A stretch of 51,966 nt of DNA from Actinomadura kijaniata NBRC 14229 (GTDB lineage Bacteria; Actinomycetota; Actinomycetes; Streptosporangiales; Streptosporangiaceae), in contig NZ_BCQR01000080.1 in NCBI RefSeq assembly GCF_001552175.1, positions 1-51,966 on the forward strand, read 5' to 3'. Shown here in pieces: positions 15,704-22,338 of this stretch (its first letter is position 1; each line of letters begins with the position of its first letter). The notes under the pieces were generated by a model that ran no database searches, was not told where the DNA came from, and was given only the letters and a program-made list of their open reading frames with translations. The translations under genes and the position numbers were made by a program.

Positions 15704-16530
15704 CCCCGGTCGTCTGCTCCGACCTGGACCGCACCCTGATCTACTCCGCCGCCGCGATGGGCCTGGCCGGGCCCGACGAGACGATGCCGCGCGTGCTGTG
15801 CGTGGAGTTCTACCAGGGCGCGCCGCTGTCCTACCTGACCGAGACCGCGGCGCGCGGCCTGGCCGACCTCGCCGCCGCGACCACGTTCGTGCCGACCACG
15901 ACGCGCACGCCCGAACAGTACGCGCGCGTCCACCTGCTGGAGAAGCCGCCCGCCTACGCGATCTGCGCCAACGGCGGCCACATCCTGGTCGACGGCGTGG
16001 ACGACCCCGACTGGGCGGCGGTCGTCCGCTCCCGCAACGCCGGGTCCGCCGCGCCGCTGGCCGAGATCCGCGAGCACCTGGCGCGGATCGGCGGCGACTT
16101 CGTGCTCAAGCGGCGCGTGGCGTCGGACCTGTTCGCCTACGCCGTCGTGGAACGCGCCGCCCTGCCCCCGGCCTGGGTGGAGGACCTGACCGGCTGGTGC
16201 GCCGAACGCGGCTGGCGCACCTCCCTGCAGGGCCGCAAGGTGTACTGCCTGCCCGAGGCGCTCACCAAGGCGGCCGCGGCGGCCGAGGTGATGACCCGCG
16301 TCGGCGGCGCGACCCTGCTGGCCGCCGGGGACTCCCTGCTCGACACCGAGCTGCTCGCCGCCGCCGACGCCGCGATCCGCCCCGCCCACGGCGAGCTGCA
16401 CGACACCGGCTGGACCGCCCCGCACGTCGCCGTCACCGGCGCCTCCGGCGTCGCGGCGGGCGAGGAGATCGTCGCGTGGCTGCTGACGCGCAGTAGTGAA
16501 TCACCGGGGAGCGCCGCCGGACGAAGGTAA
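15700..16530 (+). CDS. HAD-superfamily phosphatase of the Ter module
   Basis: 276 aa, GTG start overlapping the previous stop. HAD motifs are in order: SDLDRTLIYS (nucleophile Asp and acid/base Asp) at residues about 7-16, a Thr-rich motif II (FVPTTTRTP), a Lys (QGRKVY) as motif III, and GDSLLDTELL as motif IV. The cap resembles the Cof/sucrose-phosphatase-like type. As the last gene of the four-gene overlap chain it is expected to remove the phosphate after the PRTase steps. Substrate unknown. Confidence 0.87.
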   Translation: MTPVVCSDLDRTLIYSAAAMGLAGPDETMPRVLCVEFYQGAPLSYLTETAARGLADLAAATTFVPTTTRTPEQYARVHLLEKPPAYAICANGGHILVDGVDDPDWAAVVRSRNAGSAAPLAEIREHLARIGGDFVLKRRVASDLFAYAVVERAALPPAWVEDLTGWCAERGWRTSLQGRKVYCLPEALTKAAAAAEVMTRVGGATLLAAGDSLLDTELLAAADAAIRPAHGELHDTGWTAPHVAVTGASGVAAGEEIVAWLLTRSSESPGSAAGRR

Positions 16531-16531
16531 A

Positions 16532-16554
16532 CGACGACGGCCAAAGGGTCGTCG
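16532..16554 (+). terminator. Weak hairpin after the Ter biosynthetic operon
   Basis: CGACGAC (16532-16538) and GTCGTCG (16548-16554) can pair across a nine-base loop directly after the HAD stop. It may end or attenuate the transcript before the glycosidase gene; the stem is short and has no U-run. Confidence 0.4.
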
Positions 16555-16651
16555 CGGCGGGCATTCGTGGGAACAATCGCGTTAGCCCATCGTTCCGGAC
16601 GGTCTCCCGCGGAGGGCGGCCAGAACGCGATCGGGGGTTCACGCTGAGCTC

Positions 16652-17971
16652 ATGAGTGCCCGTCTGACCGGTGACGAGACCGCGCTCTGGCAGGCCGCGG
16701 CGCGGGTCCTGGACGCCAACTGGACCGGGACGGCCACGGTTCCGTCCCCCGGCCTGTATCCCCACCAGTGGAGCTGGGACTCGGCGTTCGTCGCGCTCGG
16801 CCTGGCCCGCCACCGCCCCGAACGGGCCCGACGCGAGCTGCTGTCGCTGTTCCGCGGCCAGTGGGGCGACGGCCTGCTCCCGCACGTGGTGTTCAACTCC
16901 GCCGTCGCCCGCCACGGCTACTTCCCCGGTCCCGAGCTGTGGTGCAGCGACCGGCAGCGCGCCGGGCCGCGCGGGGTGGTCACCTCCGGCCTCACCCATC
17001 CGCCGCTGCACGCCCTGGCCGCGCTCCGCCTGCACGAGTGCGCCCCCGACACCGAGCTGAGCCGCGACTTCCTCGCCCGCCTCTACCCCAAGCTCGTCGC
17101 CCAGCACCGCTACCTGGCCGAGGTCCGCGACTACGAGGGAACGGGCCTGGTCTCCATCTGCCACCCCTGGGAGTCGGGCCTGGACAACAGCCCCGCCTGG
17201 GACCGGCCGCTGGCCGCGCTCCAGCTGCCGCCCACCGCCTACGCCCCGCACCGCGTCTCCCGCACCCTGCCGACCGGCGAGGACTACGACCGCTACGTGT
17301 GGCTGGTGACGCTGCTGCGCGAGACCGGCTACAGCCACGACTACCTGCGCGAGGAGCACCCGTTCGCCGTCGAGGACCCGCTGGTCAACGCCACCTACCT
17401 GGCCTCCACGCACGCCCTGGCCGAACTGGCCGTGATCGTCGGCGGCGACGCCGTCCCGCACCGCGAACGCGCCGAACGCGTCCACCACGCCATGCTGGAC
17501 CGGCTCTGGGACCGCGACACCGGCTGCTTCCGCGCCCGCGACCTGCGCGAGGACCGGCTGCTGCCGGTGGTGACGGTGGCGTCGTTCGCGCCGCTGCTCG
17601 ACCCCGAGCTCCCGGCGGCCACCGTCCGCAATCTGGTGGACATGCTGCTGTCGGCGCGGTTCGCCGGGGCGGCCGGATATCCGGTGCCGACCTGCGACAT
17701 CCAGGCCCCGGCGTTCGACCGGGGCGGGTTCTGGCGCGGCCCCACCTGGATCAACACCAACTGGCTGCTGTGGCACGGGGCCCTCGGCCACGGCCTGACG
17801 GTGATCGCGGACCTGCTGTACGGGTCCACGCTGCGGCTGGTCCGGCAGTCGGGGTTCCGCGAGTACTTCGACCCGTTCGACGGCACCGGCCGGGGCAGCC
17901 ACGACTACAGCTGGTCGGCGGCGCTCGTGCTGGACCTGCTCGGCGCCCGGCGCGCACCCAGGGCGGCCTGA
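16652..17971 (+). CDS. GH63 / MGH1-like (alpha/alpha)6 glycoside hydrolase
   Basis: 439 aa, no signal peptide, hence cytoplasmic. It has the hallmarks of the MGH1-like and GH63 group: YPHQWSWDSAF near residue 40, GLLPHVVFN, the HPWESGLDNSPAWD segment (about 170-183, with the likely general-acid Asp), RGPTWINTNWLL (about 361-372) and a C-terminal SHDYSWSAALVLDLL. Relatives hydrolyse glucosyl or mannosylglycerate-type compatible solutes. It follows the Ter operon by 121 bases on the same strand, so a link with the Ter metabolite or with stress solutes is possible but only inferred. Confidence 0.85.
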   Translation: MSARLTGDETALWQAAARVLDANWTGTATVPSPGLYPHQWSWDSAFVALGLARHRPERARRELLSLFRGQWGDGLLPHVVFNSAVARHGYFPGPELWCSDRQRAGPRGVVTSGLTHPPLHALAALRLHECAPDTELSRDFLARLYPKLVAQHRYLAEVRDYEGTGLVSICHPWESGLDNSPAWDRPLAALQLPPTAYAPHRVSRTLPTGEDYDRYVWLVTLLRETGYSHDYLREEHPFAVEDPLVNATYLASTHALAELAVIVGGDAVPHRERAERVHHAMLDRLWDRDTGCFRARDLREDRLLPVVTVASFAPLLDPELPAATVRNLVDMLLSARFAGAAGYPVPTCDIQAPAFDRGGFWRGPTWINTNWLLWHGALGHGLTVIADLLYGSTLRLVRQSGFREYFDPFDGTGRGSHDYSWSAALVLDLLGARRAPRAA

Positions 17972-17988
17972 TCCCCTAACGTGGGGGC

Positions 17989-18480
17989 ATGCGCCTTCTC
18001 CGGGGCCCCCGGCCGCCCGCCGCCGTCCGCGAGTCCTTCGTCCGGGGCGAACGCGCCCTGGCCGTCGCCCCCACCCGGGGCGGCTCCCACGTCGTCGCCA
18101 CGTCGCTGGCCCTCCACGTGCCGACCGCCGAGGGCGGCTTCACCCGCGTCCCCTGGGAGAACGTGGACCAGGCGTCGTGGAAGGACGGCTGGCTGCACGT
18201 CCAGGAGACCGGCGGGGGGCCCGAGCACCACGTCCGCCTCACCGAGCCCGGTTCGGTCCCCGAGACGGTCCGCGAGCGCGTCACCGCCACCATCGCGGTC
18301 AACCACCAGGCGAAGCTGCCGGGCGGCGGCTCGGTGCGGATCGCGGGCCGGCGTTCCCCGGCGGACGGGACGGTCCGCTGGTCGTTCGTCTTCGACGCGG
18401 GTCTGGACCCGGCCGATCCCGGTCTGCGGGCGCGGGCGGAGCAGATCCTGGAGGACCTGCGCCGTCAGACCGGGCTCTGA
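17989..18480 (+). CDS. Conserved actinobacterial protein of unknown function
   Basis: 163 aa, soluble. Features are a start RLLRGPRPPAAVRESFVRGERALAVAPT, a PWENVDQASWKDGWLHVQE strand pair that looks like a PH-like or YokE-like beta fold, and an Arg-rich C-terminus. Such single-domain proteins are common near tRNA genes in actinomycetes, but I can give no function. It starts 17 bases after the glycosidase stop, so it may share that transcript, and it ends at a strong hairpin. Confidence 0.75.
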   Translation: MRLLRGPRPPAAVRESFVRGERALAVAPTRGGSHVVATSLALHVPTAEGGFTRVPWENVDQASWKDGWLHVQETGGGPEHHVRLTEPGSVPETVRERVTATIAVNHQAKLPGGGSVRIAGRRSPADGTVRWSFVFDAGLDPADPGLRARAEQILEDLRRQTGL

Positions 18481-18499
18481 CCCGGCCCGCGGCCGTGCC

Positions 18500-18525
18500 C
18501 GGCGGGCCCCCTGAGGGGCCCGCCG
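18500..18525. terminator. Bidirectional terminator between convergent genes
   Basis: CGGCGGGCCCC (18500-18510) pairs perfectly with GGGGCCCGCCG (18515-18525) around CTGA. It lies between the convergent stops at 18480 and 18536 and can act in both directions. Confidence 0.75.
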
Positions 18526-18535
18526 TCACGGGCGT

Positions 18536-18856
18536 TCAGTACGGCTTGGCGGAGGCCTCGCGGCGCGGATCCTGGTATTCCTCGGGGACGCGCCGTCCCT
18601 TCCCCGGGATCCGCTCCCCGATCTGGTCGGGAACCCGGTGCCAGGCGGCCGAGGCCACCTCGCCGGCCCGGTCGCGGGCGACCCCGGCGATCTCGCCGCC
18701 CTTGGCGTAGAGGACCCCGGTGGTCTCCTGGACCCGCGGGTTCTCCATGACCTTCCGCGTCATCCGCATCATCTGCTCGTACCGCTCGCGGCCCGCCCTG
18801 GTGCCGAGCACGTAGCCGACGGCCGCCCCGGCGATGAACGGAGTACGGATCTTCAT
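18536..18856 (-). CDS. Small YtxH-like membrane-anchored protein
   Basis: 106 aa. The N-terminus MKIRTPFIAGAAVGYVLGTRAGRERYEQM has a short glycine-zipper hydrophobic segment followed by TRAGRERYEQ, a pattern seen in YtxH-type proteins of actinobacteria. The rest is a charged helix (AKGGEIAGVARDRAGEVASAA) and a disordered basic tail. Probably envelope-associated and stress-related by analogy; unproven. It is transcribed towards the convergent gene at 17989. Confidence 0.7.
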   Translation of the reverse strand: MKIRTPFIAGAAVGYVLGTRAGRERYEQMMRMTRKVMENPRVQETTGVLYAKGGEIAGVARDRAGEVASAAWHRVPDQIGERIPGKGRRVPEEYQDPRREASAKPY

Positions 18857-18955
18857 GCCACCCCCTTGATCAAGTGGAACCGTTCCCCTGGCATACCCAC
18901 GAGAACGGGCTCCATCCCGGCCCCGCGATATGGGTGCGCGGAGTGGTCCTCCGAT

Positions 18956-19002
18956 GCGCTAACCTAATCGTGTCGCCGGGGGCGGACGAAAGAAAGCCCC
19001 GG
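18956..19002 (+). promoter_or_regulatory. Promoter and leader of tRNA-Asn copy 1
   Basis: GCGCTAACCTA (18956-18966) contains a plausible -10 element TAACCT. The leader then holds a CCGGGG (18976-18981)/CCCCGG (18997-19002) hairpin before the tRNA. The second tRNA-Asn has a matching GCGCTAATCTA and a leader hairpin, which supports both as functional. No clear -35 box. Confidence 0.45.
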
Positions 19003-19014
19003 GAGCAGGAACGA

Positions 19015-19087
19015 TCCCGCGTAGCTCAATCGGCAGAGCAGCCGGCTGTTAACCGGCAGGTTATTGGTTCGAGTCCAATCGCGGGAG
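19015..19087 (+). tRNA. tRNA-Asn (GTT), copy 1
   Basis: 73 nt. Acceptor arms TCCCGCG and CGCGGGA, discriminator G, D-arm GCTCAATCGGCAGAGC, anticodon stem CCGG/CCGG region with GTT at 19048-19050, T-arm ATTGGTTCGAGTCCAAT. CCA is not encoded. A second copy lies 1.3 kb downstream. Confidence 0.97.
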
Positions 19088-19105
19088 CAGGATCACAGAC
19101 GCGGA

Positions 19106-19140
19106 TCAGGGCCCGTCCGGCAATTCCGGACGGGCCCTGA
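19106..19140 (+). terminator. Terminator after tRNA-Asn copy 1
   Basis: A perfect 15-bp inverted repeat (19106-19120 with 19126-19140, loop CAATT) follows the tRNA by 18 bases. It lies between the plus-strand tRNA and the end of the minus-strand HxlR gene, so it can serve both. Confidence 0.85.
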
Positions 19141-19172
19141 CGCGTTTCGTCTCCCCCAGTGGCCGGGGACGG

Positions 19173-19859
19173 TCAGGACGCGGCCCGCGGGGGCTTGCGG
19201 GAGCGCTGGGGCGGCAGCCGGAACAGCCCCCGCAGCCTGCGCAGGGCCTCGGCGTCGCCGGACGCCGACGCGGCGCCGCCCTCGACCGCCTCGGCGAGGG
19301 TGAGGCGCTGACCGGCCACGTGCAGGAAGGTCTCCTGGTCCAGGGTGATGGTGGCGTCCGGGTGCTGGGCGGGGCCGTGCAGCGCCTCGATGGTGCCGTC
19401 GTCGACCCGGGTGTGGAAGACCTCGTCGTCGATGCGGAACTCGTACACCGCGCGGAGCCCGGCGGCGGCCTCGGCGTCGAAGCAGGCGCGCAGGCCGAGG
19501 AGCGCCCAGCCGGGGTGGAAGGTCTCGTCCTCGCGCCGTTCGCCCATCGCCCACTTCAGCCCCCAGCGGGCCAGGGACAGGACGGCGGGGGCGAGCTCCT
19601 CGCCGGCCTCGGTGAGGGCGTAGGCGGGGGTGCGGGCGGGCGGCGGCAACGTGATCTTGTGCGCGAGGCCCTCGCGTTCCAGGTGCTTCAGGCGGGCGGC
19701 CAGCAGCCCGGTGCCCAGGCCGCGCAGGCTGGCCTGGAGGTCGCCGAACCGCTTGGGGCCGGTCAGCAGCTCGCGGACCAGCAGCAGCGTCCAGCGCTCG
19801 CCGACGAGGTCGAGGGTGCGCGCGGTCGCGCAGTACTGGTTGTACGTTCGCTGCTCCAC
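19173..19859 (-). CDS. HxlR-family transcriptional regulator with C-terminal SCP2-like domain
   Basis: 228 aa. Residues 1-100 are an HxlR winged helix: YNQYCATARTLDLVGERWTLLLVRELLTGPKRFGDLQ, then LLAARLKHLEREGL and the wing LTEAGEEL. Residues about 120-200 resemble a sterol-carrier (SCP2-like) fold, with a FRIDDEVFHTRVDDG strand pair and ATITLDQETFLHVAGQ. Such HxlR-SCP2 fusions are probably ligand-sensing repressors. The neighbouring oxidoreductase (19869-20340, same strand, upstream) is broken; it may have been the original operon partner. Confidence 0.87.
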   Translation of the reverse strand: MEQRTYNQYCATARTLDLVGERWTLLLVRELLTGPKRFGDLQASLRGLGTGLLAARLKHLEREGLAHKITLPPPARTPAYALTEAGEELAPAVLSLARWGLKWAMGERREDETFHPGWALLGLRACFDAEAAAGLRAVYEFRIDDEVFHTRVDDGTIEALHGPAQHPDATITLDQETFLHVAGQRLTLAEAVEGGAASASGDAEALRRLRGLFRLPPQRSRKPPRAAS

Positions 19860-19868
19860 ATCATCACT

Positions 19869-20340
19869 TTAGACTCCGGGCTTCTCGTTCTTGAACCAGC
19901 GGGCGCGCAGCAGGGGCAGGACCTGATCGGCGAACCGTTCCAGGTCGGCCTCGTGGTCGTCGGTGGCCAGGCGGACGACCAGGTGGCGGGCGCCGGCCCG
20001 GACGTGGTCGCCGAGCCGGTCGGCGGCCTGGCGGGGGGTGCCGGCGAACATGCTCTGGATCGAGGCGACGGCTTCGAGGGGGCGTCGTAGTAGCGCTCGA
20101 TGCCGGCACGCAGGCGCCGCTGCGCCCGGCCGGGGTCCTGGTCCAGGCACAGCGTGACGTACAGGGCGGGCGTGACCGGACGGGCCGGCGCGGCCCGCTC
20201 GATGGTCCGGAGTTCCTCGGCGTAGGCCGCGGCGGTGGGCGGGTAGGGGAGCCGGCCGACGGCAGGCCCGCTCGCGTGGGGGAGCGCACGCCCGGCTGGC
20301 CAGCGTGGATGTGCGAGATCCCCGACGGGTGCGCTAATCT
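19869..20340 (-). pseudogene. Remnant of an LLM-class (luciferase-like, F420-type) oxidoreductase
   Basis: Only the C-terminal part remains. One frame, read from about 20340 down to 20090, gives RLPYPPTAAAYAEEL, RTIERAAPARPVTPALYVTL and IERYYDAP. A different frame continues LEAVASIQSMFAGTPRQAAD and so on to the stop near 19869. The switch lies at a run of five C (minus strand, about 20090); six would restore the frame. The N-terminal TIM-barrel half is absent: the upstream end runs into the promoter of tRNA-Asn copy 2. The C-terminal GTP-AADRLGDHVRAGARHLVVR pattern is typical of the family. The frameshift could be a sequencing error, but the missing 5' half could not. Confidence 0.75.
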
Positions 20341-20374
20341 AGGCGCGCCGCCGGGGGACGTGAGAACCCCGGCG
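20331..20374 (+). promoter_or_regulatory. Promoter and leader of tRNA-Asn copy 2
   Basis: GCGCTAATCT (20331-20340) contains a -10-like TAATCT, matching the element before copy 1. A perfect leader hairpin CGCCGGGG (20349-20356)/CCCCGGCG (20367-20374) precedes the tRNA. The region overlaps the broken end of the LLM remnant. Confidence 0.45.
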
Positions 20375-20381
20375 AACGCGG

Positions 20382-20454
20382 TCCTGCGTAGCTCAATCGG
20401 CAGAGCAGCCGGCTGTTAACCGGCAGGTTATTGGTTCGAGTCCAATCGCAGGAG
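20382..20454 (+). tRNA. tRNA-Asn (GTT), copy 2
   Basis: 73 nt, identical to copy 1 except for one acceptor-stem pair: TCCTGCG/CGCAGGA here against TCCCGCG/CGCGGGA. A C-G pair has become T-A on both sides, so pairing is preserved. Anticodon GTT at 20415-20417. CCA is not encoded. Confidence 0.97.
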
Positions 20455-20464
20455 CCACCCCTTC

Positions 20465-20487
20465 CGGGCCCGCCCAAGGCGGGCCCG
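20465..20487 (+). terminator. Terminator after tRNA-Asn copy 2
   Basis: CGGGCCCGCC (20465-20474) and GGCGGGCCCG (20478-20487) form a perfect 10-bp stem with loop CAA, just after the tRNA and before the stop of the minus-strand GNAT gene. Confidence 0.8.
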
Positions 20488-20495
20488 ACGCCGTT

Positions 20496-21041
20496 TCAGG
20501 GGGACGTGCGGGGGCCGAGCGTGAACAGCGACAGCCGGTGCCCCTCGTACATGTCGGCGGGCATCAGGCCCCGGTCCCGCCAGCCCAGGCGCCGGTAGAG
20601 GCGCGCCGCGGGCGACCCGGCGTAGGTGAGCAGCCACGCCGAACGCCGCCCGCGCACGGCCTCCTCCAGCAGCCCGCGCCCGACGCCCCGGCCCTGGGCG
20701 CCGGGATCGACGAACAGCTCGGCGACCGTGAAGGATCCGCCGACCAGCGCGGCGGCGCGTTCCGGCCCGAACGCGGCGACCACGGCGTCGTGCACGCGGT
20801 CGCCGTCCAGCGCGTCGGGCATCGGCCATCCGTAGCAGACCCCCAGCAGGCGGTCCCGCTCGGTGAGGGTGAGCGCCGTGAACCCGGTCCGCCGGGCGGC
20901 CAGCAGCAGCTTGCCGTGGTAGTCGGCGAGCTGGCGGGGCGACTCCGACCAGGGCGGCAGCCGATAGCACCGCCGGTAGAGGGCCGACACCCGGTCGGCG
21001 ATCGCCGTCATGTCCGCCCCGTCGAGCCGCTGCGGCACCAT
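20496..21041 (-). CDS. GNAT family N-acetyltransferase
   Basis: 181 aa from the ATG at 21041, chosen because AAGGGG lies about seven bases upstream; a TTG six codons earlier is less likely. The acetyl-CoA-binding motif A is VAELFVDPGAQGRGVGRGLLEEAV, with the Q/R-x-x-G-x-G/A signature as QGRGVG. The C-terminal ARLYRRLGWRDRG is the usual beta6-alpha5 segment. Substrate cannot be told. Single gene, divergent from the sulfotransferase gene at 21200. Confidence 0.9.
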   Translation of the reverse strand: MVPQRLDGADMTAIADRVSALYRRCYRLPPWSESPRQLADYHGKLLLAARRTGFTALTLTERDRLLGVCYGWPMPDALDGDRVHDAVVAAFGPERAAALVGGSFTVAELFVDPGAQGRGVGRGLLEEAVRGRRSAWLLTYAGSPAARLYRRLGWRDRGLMPADMYEGHRLSLFTLGPRTSP

Positions 21042-21199
21042 GTCATCCCCTTGTTGCAAGTGATTCGCGATTGCATGAGTATCGCAAAAAGATCGTGGGA
21101 GGGCAGGGGGCCGGGCGGTGGTGAACGTTCGGGGAAGCGTTCCCGAACGGGGTCGTGTTTTCGCCGGAAAGCGGGCGGGGGGTCACTAACCTGCCGCGC

Positions 21200-22318
21200 G
21201 TGGCCGCGAAGGTGATCCTCCATATCGGACAGCAGAAGTCGGGCACCACCTATCTCCAGGAGGTTCTGGGGCACTGTGCCGACGCGCTCGCCGCCGAGAC
21301 CGGCGTGCTGTTCCCCCCGTCGCTGCGCGACGTGCTCCCCGACGCCGTGGAGAACCACGAGCGCGCGACCTACGGGCTGCTCGGCACCGAGTACCCCTGG
21401 GTGTCCGCCGAGCGGGCCGCCGCCGAGGAGGACAAGTGGACCCGCCTGGCGGCCAGGGCCGCCGAGTGGCCCGGCACGGTCCTGATCTCGGCCGAGGCGC
21501 TGTCGGTGGTGCGCTCGGCGGCGGTGCGGCGGGTCGTCGGCGAGTTCGCCCCCGCCGAGGTCGAGGTCGTGATCACCACGCGCGGGCTGGGCCGGGCGCT
21601 GCCGTCGCTGTGGCAGCAGCACGTCCGCAACGGCCGCCGCCAGGAGATCGGGACGTTCTTCGAGACGCTCGCCGCCCAGCGGGACCAGGGGCCCGAGTCG
21701 ATCGAGCTGGAGCACGACCAGCACCACTGGCGGGCGTTCGCGATCGGGGGGCTGGTGCGCCGCTGGGCCCGCGAGGTCGGGGCGGACCGCGTCACCGTCG
21801 TCGTCAACCCCGGGTCGCCGCCCGACCGGCTGTGGCGGCTGTTCACCGCCGCGATCGGCGTCGCGGAGTTCGCCGGCCGGCCGCCGGAGCAGGTGCTGAC
21901 GCGCCGGACCCACTCGGGGCTCACCATGCCCGAGACGCTGGTGCTGGTCCGCCTCAACCGGCTGCTGGAGGAGGCGGGCTGGGACACCTACAGCGCGCGG
22001 GCCGCGCGGGAGCGCCTCCTGCTGAGCGGCCTGCTGCCGCGGTCCGGGCGCGGTCCCCGTGTCGGGGTGCCCGATTCGGCGCGGCACCTGGTGGAGGACT
22101 GGAGCCGCGCGGACGTGGCCGACCTGGAGGCCACCGGGGCGCGGATCGTGGGCGACCTGGACGACCTGCGGTTCGACGCCGAACGGGACGTGCACCGGCC
22201 GCTCACCCCCGACCAGGTCGCCGACGCCGCCGCGGCGGCGGTCCTGGCGATGGTCGACCGGTCCGACTTCCAGCCCGCCCCGCCCCGCCCCCGGCGCCGC
22301 TTCGGCGTGCGCCGCTGA
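21200..22318 (+). CDS. Sulfotransferase-like protein (PAPS-dependent)
   Basis: 372 aa from the GTG at 21200. The N-terminal strand and P-loop VILHIGQQKSGTTYLQ is the 5'-phosphosulfate-binding motif of sulfotransferases. EVVITTRGLGRALPSLWQQH corresponds to the 3'-phosphate site (R-x-x-x-x-x-x-S-x-W). No signal peptide or membrane segment, so cytoplasmic, transferring sulfate from PAPS to a small molecule or carbohydrate. A sulfatase gene follows 20 bases later. Acceptor unknown. Confidence 0.82.
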   Translation: MAAKVILHIGQQKSGTTYLQEVLGHCADALAAETGVLFPPSLRDVLPDAVENHERATYGLLGTEYPWVSAERAAAEEDKWTRLAARAAEWPGTVLISAEALSVVRSAAVRRVVGEFAPAEVEVVITTRGLGRALPSLWQQHVRNGRRQEIGTFFETLAAQRDQGPESIELEHDQHHWRAFAIGGLVRRWAREVGADRVTVVVNPGSPPDRLWRLFTAAIGVAEFAGRPPEQVLTRRTHSGLTMPETLVLVRLNRLLEEAGWDTYSARAARERLLLSGLLPRSGRGPRVGVPDSARHLVEDWSRADVADLEATGARIVGDLDDLRFDAERDVHRPLTPDQVADAAAAAVLAMVDRSDFQPAPPRPRRRFGVRR

Positions 22319-22338
22319 CCCCCAGGAAGAACCCCCTC

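Noticed and set aside
19088..20381. Integrated mobile element between the tRNA-Asn copies
   Set aside because: No integrase, transposase or phage gene; the repeat is the whole tRNA with its promoter, more like a local duplication.
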